Below are positions 61,751-64,000 of a stretch of 64,000 bases of DNA, one piece after another. A model generated the notes under the pieces. The model was not told the origin of the DNA. It did not search any database and saw only the letters and a list, made by a program, of their open reading frames with translations. A program made the translations under genes and the position numbers. This stretch comes from Thermoflexus sp042408815. GTDB taxonomy: Bacteria > Chloroflexota > Anaerolineae > Thermoflexales > Thermoflexaceae. The stretch is from positions 84,819 to 148,818 of the forward strand of contig NZ_JBHOQR010000024.1 in assembly GCF_042408815.1 (NCBI RefSeq), written 5' to 3'. The stretch's first letter is position 1, and every line of letters starts with the position of its first letter.

Positions 61751-63991
61751 TCATCCCAGCAACCGGATCAGCAGCTGGAGCGACCGCCAGTAGGCGCGGC
61801 GGAACGGCCAGGGCCAATCCGGTCCAGGGAGCAGCGGGGGGAAGGCGCGGGCGCCAGGCTGCCGCCACAGGTTGTCCCAGCCGCTCGCATCCCAGAGCAG
61901 GTCGGCCCCCGGCAACCCCGCCGCCCGCACTTTGGGATCCGGGTTCCAGCCATTGTTCGCCAGGATATTGTCGTGAATCCAGTTCCGCTCGGGGATGGCA
62001 CCGACATCGAAAACCGTCCCCTTTGGGAAAACCTGGTATAGCCCGACCACGGCGATGCCTACGGAAGCGTTGTCTCGGATCTCATTGCCGGTCACCTCGG
62101 TCTCATCCGCCGCCATGATCAGGATCCCGGTCCCTGAGGGCACGTTCCCCACTATCGCGCCCGGTTTCGCAAAGTTGGGCCCGTTGTTCCGGATGATGCG
62201 ATTGCCGACGATCCGGTTATGGGAGCCCACTTTGGATTCGAGGTTGGGGAGGACGAAGACCAAGATGCCGGCGGTGTTGTCGTGGGCGTAATTGTTCTCC
62301 ACCGTGATGGCCACCGAGTTCTCCACCTCGATGCCACTGACGTTGCCATAGGCCTCGCTATCGCGGATGAGGCCGTTGCGGGATTGGCCGATGTAGATCC
62401 CGGTGTCCCATGCCCCGGTGGCCACCACCCGCTCGATGAGGATATCCTCGCTCCCCACCGGATACACACCGTAGGCGCCCGTGTTCTCCGTCACCACATC
62501 CCGGATCACGATCCCCCGCGCCCCCGGCACCACGATCCCATTGTTGGTGTAGTTGCGCACGATCAGGTTCTCCACGGTAAAGCCATCCCGGGTGGCGATG
62601 ATGCCATCCCCCAGTATGCCCCGGCCGTCCAGGATGGGCCGCTGGCCATCCCGTGAGATTCCCCGCAGGGTGAGGTTCTCCGTCTCCACTACCAGGGCCT
62701 CGTGGTAAAGACCCGGCTCGAGCAGGACAGTATCCCCGGGCCCGGTTCGATCGAGCACAGCCTGGATCGATTCCCCGGGACGCACCACCCAGGTCCGGGG
62801 TTCGCGGGGCGGCTCTGAAAAGCCCGCCATGCCGGTGTTGAACCGGGCCGCGATCGCTCGCGCCGGGTTCTCCAGACGGGAGACTACAGGCAGGCCTGAG
62901 GGCACGGCCTCGGGAATCGGTGGAAGGGCGGATTCATCGGTCAGCGCATAGAGGAACGCCACCAGGTCCGCCCGCTCCTCGGGGCTTAGGCGGAACGGCT
63001 GGATCTTGGCATCGAGGTTGGGGAGATCCATCCCCCGCCCGCGGCCGCCGCCATCTTTGTAGAAATCGATCACCTCATCGAGGGTCGCGAAGGCCCCGTT
63101 ATGCATATAAGGAGCGGTCAGGGCGACGTTGCGCAGGGTTGGCACCTTAAAGGCCCGCTCATCCCGGGGCGAGCCGGTGATCTCCGCCCGCCCTCGATCC
63201 GCTGGCATCCCGGGGAGATCCGGCACCCCGATCACCCGGAAGTCCGAGGAGCCAAACAGGGGAGGGGTGTGGCATTCAAAGCACCGGGTGCGCCCAGAAC
63301 GGAACAGGTTCAGGCCGCGGCGCTGGGCCGGCGTGAGCGCCCCCTCATCCCCCATCGCGAAACGGTCAAAGGGGGCGTTCTGGCTGACCAGTGTGCGCTC
63401 GAAAGCCGCAATGGCCTTCGCGATGTTCTCAAAGGTCACCGCCGAGCCATCCCGTCCCCCAAAGGCCCGGTCGAACCGCTCCCGATACTCCGGGATCGCC
63501 CGGAGCTCCTGAACCAGGCGGTCCGGCTGTTCCGCCATCTCCTGGGGATCCGTCAGGGACATGCGAGCTGCCTCCTCCAGGGAGGAAGCCCGGCCATCCC
63601 AGAACAGCCGCCGGAGGTAGCCCACGTTCCACAAGGTGGGGGCGCCCCGGCGCATGGGCTGGCCGTCGGCGCCGATGGAGCGCCCCTTTCCATCCGTGAA
63701 CCCGAGATCGGGATGATGGCAGGTGGCACAGGATCGGCGATTATCCCCCGAGAGGAGAGGGTCATAGAATAGCAAGCGGCCCAACTCCACCTTCTCCGGG
63801 GTCTGGGGGTTATCCGGAGGAACCGGCATCTGGGGGAAGGGTCGCCGAAGCGCCCCCATCGCGCCCGGCATCCCATCCGAGAAGCCCCCCGGGGGCAAAT
63901 CCGGGGGCACCGGCCAGAAGGCGGCGATGAGGAACAGCAGAACCAGAACCAGCAGCCCCCCGCCACCCAGGTAAAGTCCAATGCGTTTCAT
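61751..63991 (-). CDS. Di-heme cytochrome c peroxidase (MauG/CcpA type) fused to a parallel beta-helix domain
   Basis: 746 residues. An uncleaved or signal TM segment (4-25), then two c-type heme sites CATCH (88-92) and CFECH (237-241), with GAPTLWNVGYLRRLFWDG, FRVIGV and APYMHNGAF (heme-ligand region) as in bacterial diheme peroxidases up to about 352. From about 395 to 690 NosD-like beta-helix repeats follow, for example IQAVLDRTGPGDTVLLEPGLYHEALVV and many NNGIVV, DNTAGILV and GTGILI turns. Peroxidase plus carbohydrate-binding-like helix on an exported protein is a rare combination. Complete in the window. Confidence 0.9.
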   Translation of the reverse strand: MKRIGLYLGGGGLLVLVLLFLIAAFWPVPPDLPPGGFSDGMPGAMGALRRPFPQMPVPPDNPQTPEKVELGRLLFYDPLLSGDNRRSCATCHHPDLGFTDGKGRSIGADGQPMRRGAPTLWNVGYLRRLFWDGRASSLEEAARMSLTDPQEMAEQPDRLVQELRAIPEYRERFDRAFGGRDGSAVTFENIAKAIAAFERTLVSQNAPFDRFAMGDEGALTPAQRRGLNLFRSGRTRCFECHTPPLFGSSDFRVIGVPDLPGMPADRGRAEITGSPRDERAFKVPTLRNVALTAPYMHNGAFATLDEVIDFYKDGGGRGRGMDLPNLDAKIQPFRLSPEERADLVAFLYALTDESALPPIPEAVPSGLPVVSRLENPARAIAARFNTGMAGFSEPPREPRTWVVRPGESIQAVLDRTGPGDTVLLEPGLYHEALVVETENLTLRGISRDGQRPILDGRGILGDGIIATRDGFTVENLIVRNYTNNGIVVPGARGIVIRDVVTENTGAYGVYPVGSEDILIERVVATGAWDTGIYIGQSRNGLIRDSEAYGNVSGIEVENSVAITVENNYAHDNTAGILVFVLPNLESKVGSHNRIVGNRIIRNNGPNFAKPGAIVGNVPSGTGILIMAADETEVTGNEIRDNASVGIAVVGLYQVFPKGTVFDVGAIPERNWIHDNILANNGWNPDPKVRAAGLPGADLLWDASGWDNLWRQPGARAFPPLLPGPDWPWPFRRAYWRSLQLLIRLLG

Positions 63992-64000
63992 GGCAACCCC

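Overview
The window is G+C-rich (about two thirds by eye) and densely coded in operons on both strands. It reads as chromosomal DNA of a thermophilic, probably aerobic or microaerobic bacterium. The gene mix suggests Chloroflexota, perhaps a Thermoflexus- or Anaerolineae-like lineage: an ODC-OPRT fusion, MoeA fused to a binding-protein domain, a Memo/AmrB protein, and a large coiled-coil insertion in RpoC. This assignment is inference from remembered family patterns, not a search. No rRNA, tRNA, CRISPR array, prophage or intact insertion sequence was recognised.

Layout. (1) 1-6.2 kb, minus strand: a heme operon hemA-hemC-hemD-hemB-hemQ-radical SAM-hemL behind a good promoter. (2) 6.6-14.5 kb: adenine deaminase, PEP carboxylase, an orphan membrane histidine kinase with a small membrane protein, and a SAM methyltransferase. 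(3) 14.6-15.1 kb: a decayed DNA-methyltransferase fragment. (4) 15.1-22.8 kb, minus strand: pyrC-pyrB-pyrFE-pyrD with an attenuator-like leader, then grpE-dnaJ-prmA. (5) 22.9-25.6 kb: an M24 peptidase and a TPP-riboswitch-controlled NCS1 transporter. (6) 25.6-28.9 kb, minus strand: tetR-paaABCD behind a consensus promoter and a candidate operator. (7) 29-34 kb, minus strand: ureohydrolase, acpS, alpha/beta hydrolase, MFS exporter and a PrsW-like protease.

(8) 34-35.2 kb, minus strand: a lipoprotein in which a DsbA-like thioredoxin domain is joined to a cyclophilin. The first Cys of its redox motif is an in-frame TGA, so it is a strong selenoprotein candidate. (9) 35.4-42.8 kb: threonine synthase, a frameshifted DUF393 gene, an rmlD-like reductase with a GT2 glycosyltransferase, a secreted HExxH peptidase, a frameshifted threonine dehydratase and argF. 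(10) 42.8-50.9 kb, minus strand: macro-domain protein, DinG-type exonuclease-helicase, and rpoC without an adjacent rpoB. (11) 51.5-56.6 kb: small envelope proteins, infC (AUU start)-rpmI-rplT, and two RNA methyltransferases. (12) 56.7-64 kb: the MoeA fusion, AmrB with a PqqD-like N-terminus, a GT39 membrane glycosyltransferase, and a diheme cytochrome c peroxidase fused to a beta-helix.

The clusters cover pathways that converge: tetrapyrroles, pyrimidines (with the TPP-controlled transporter and adenine salvage), protein folding (GrpE/DnaJ in the cytosol; the selenothiol-cyclophilin lipoprotein outside) and the translation/transcription core. The most unusual points are the TGA-containing redox lipoprotein, the pyr leader peptide running through an intrinsic terminator, two alternative coproheme-decarboxylation enzymes side by side, two genes broken by one-base changes in G runs, and a marked excess of the word GATC.
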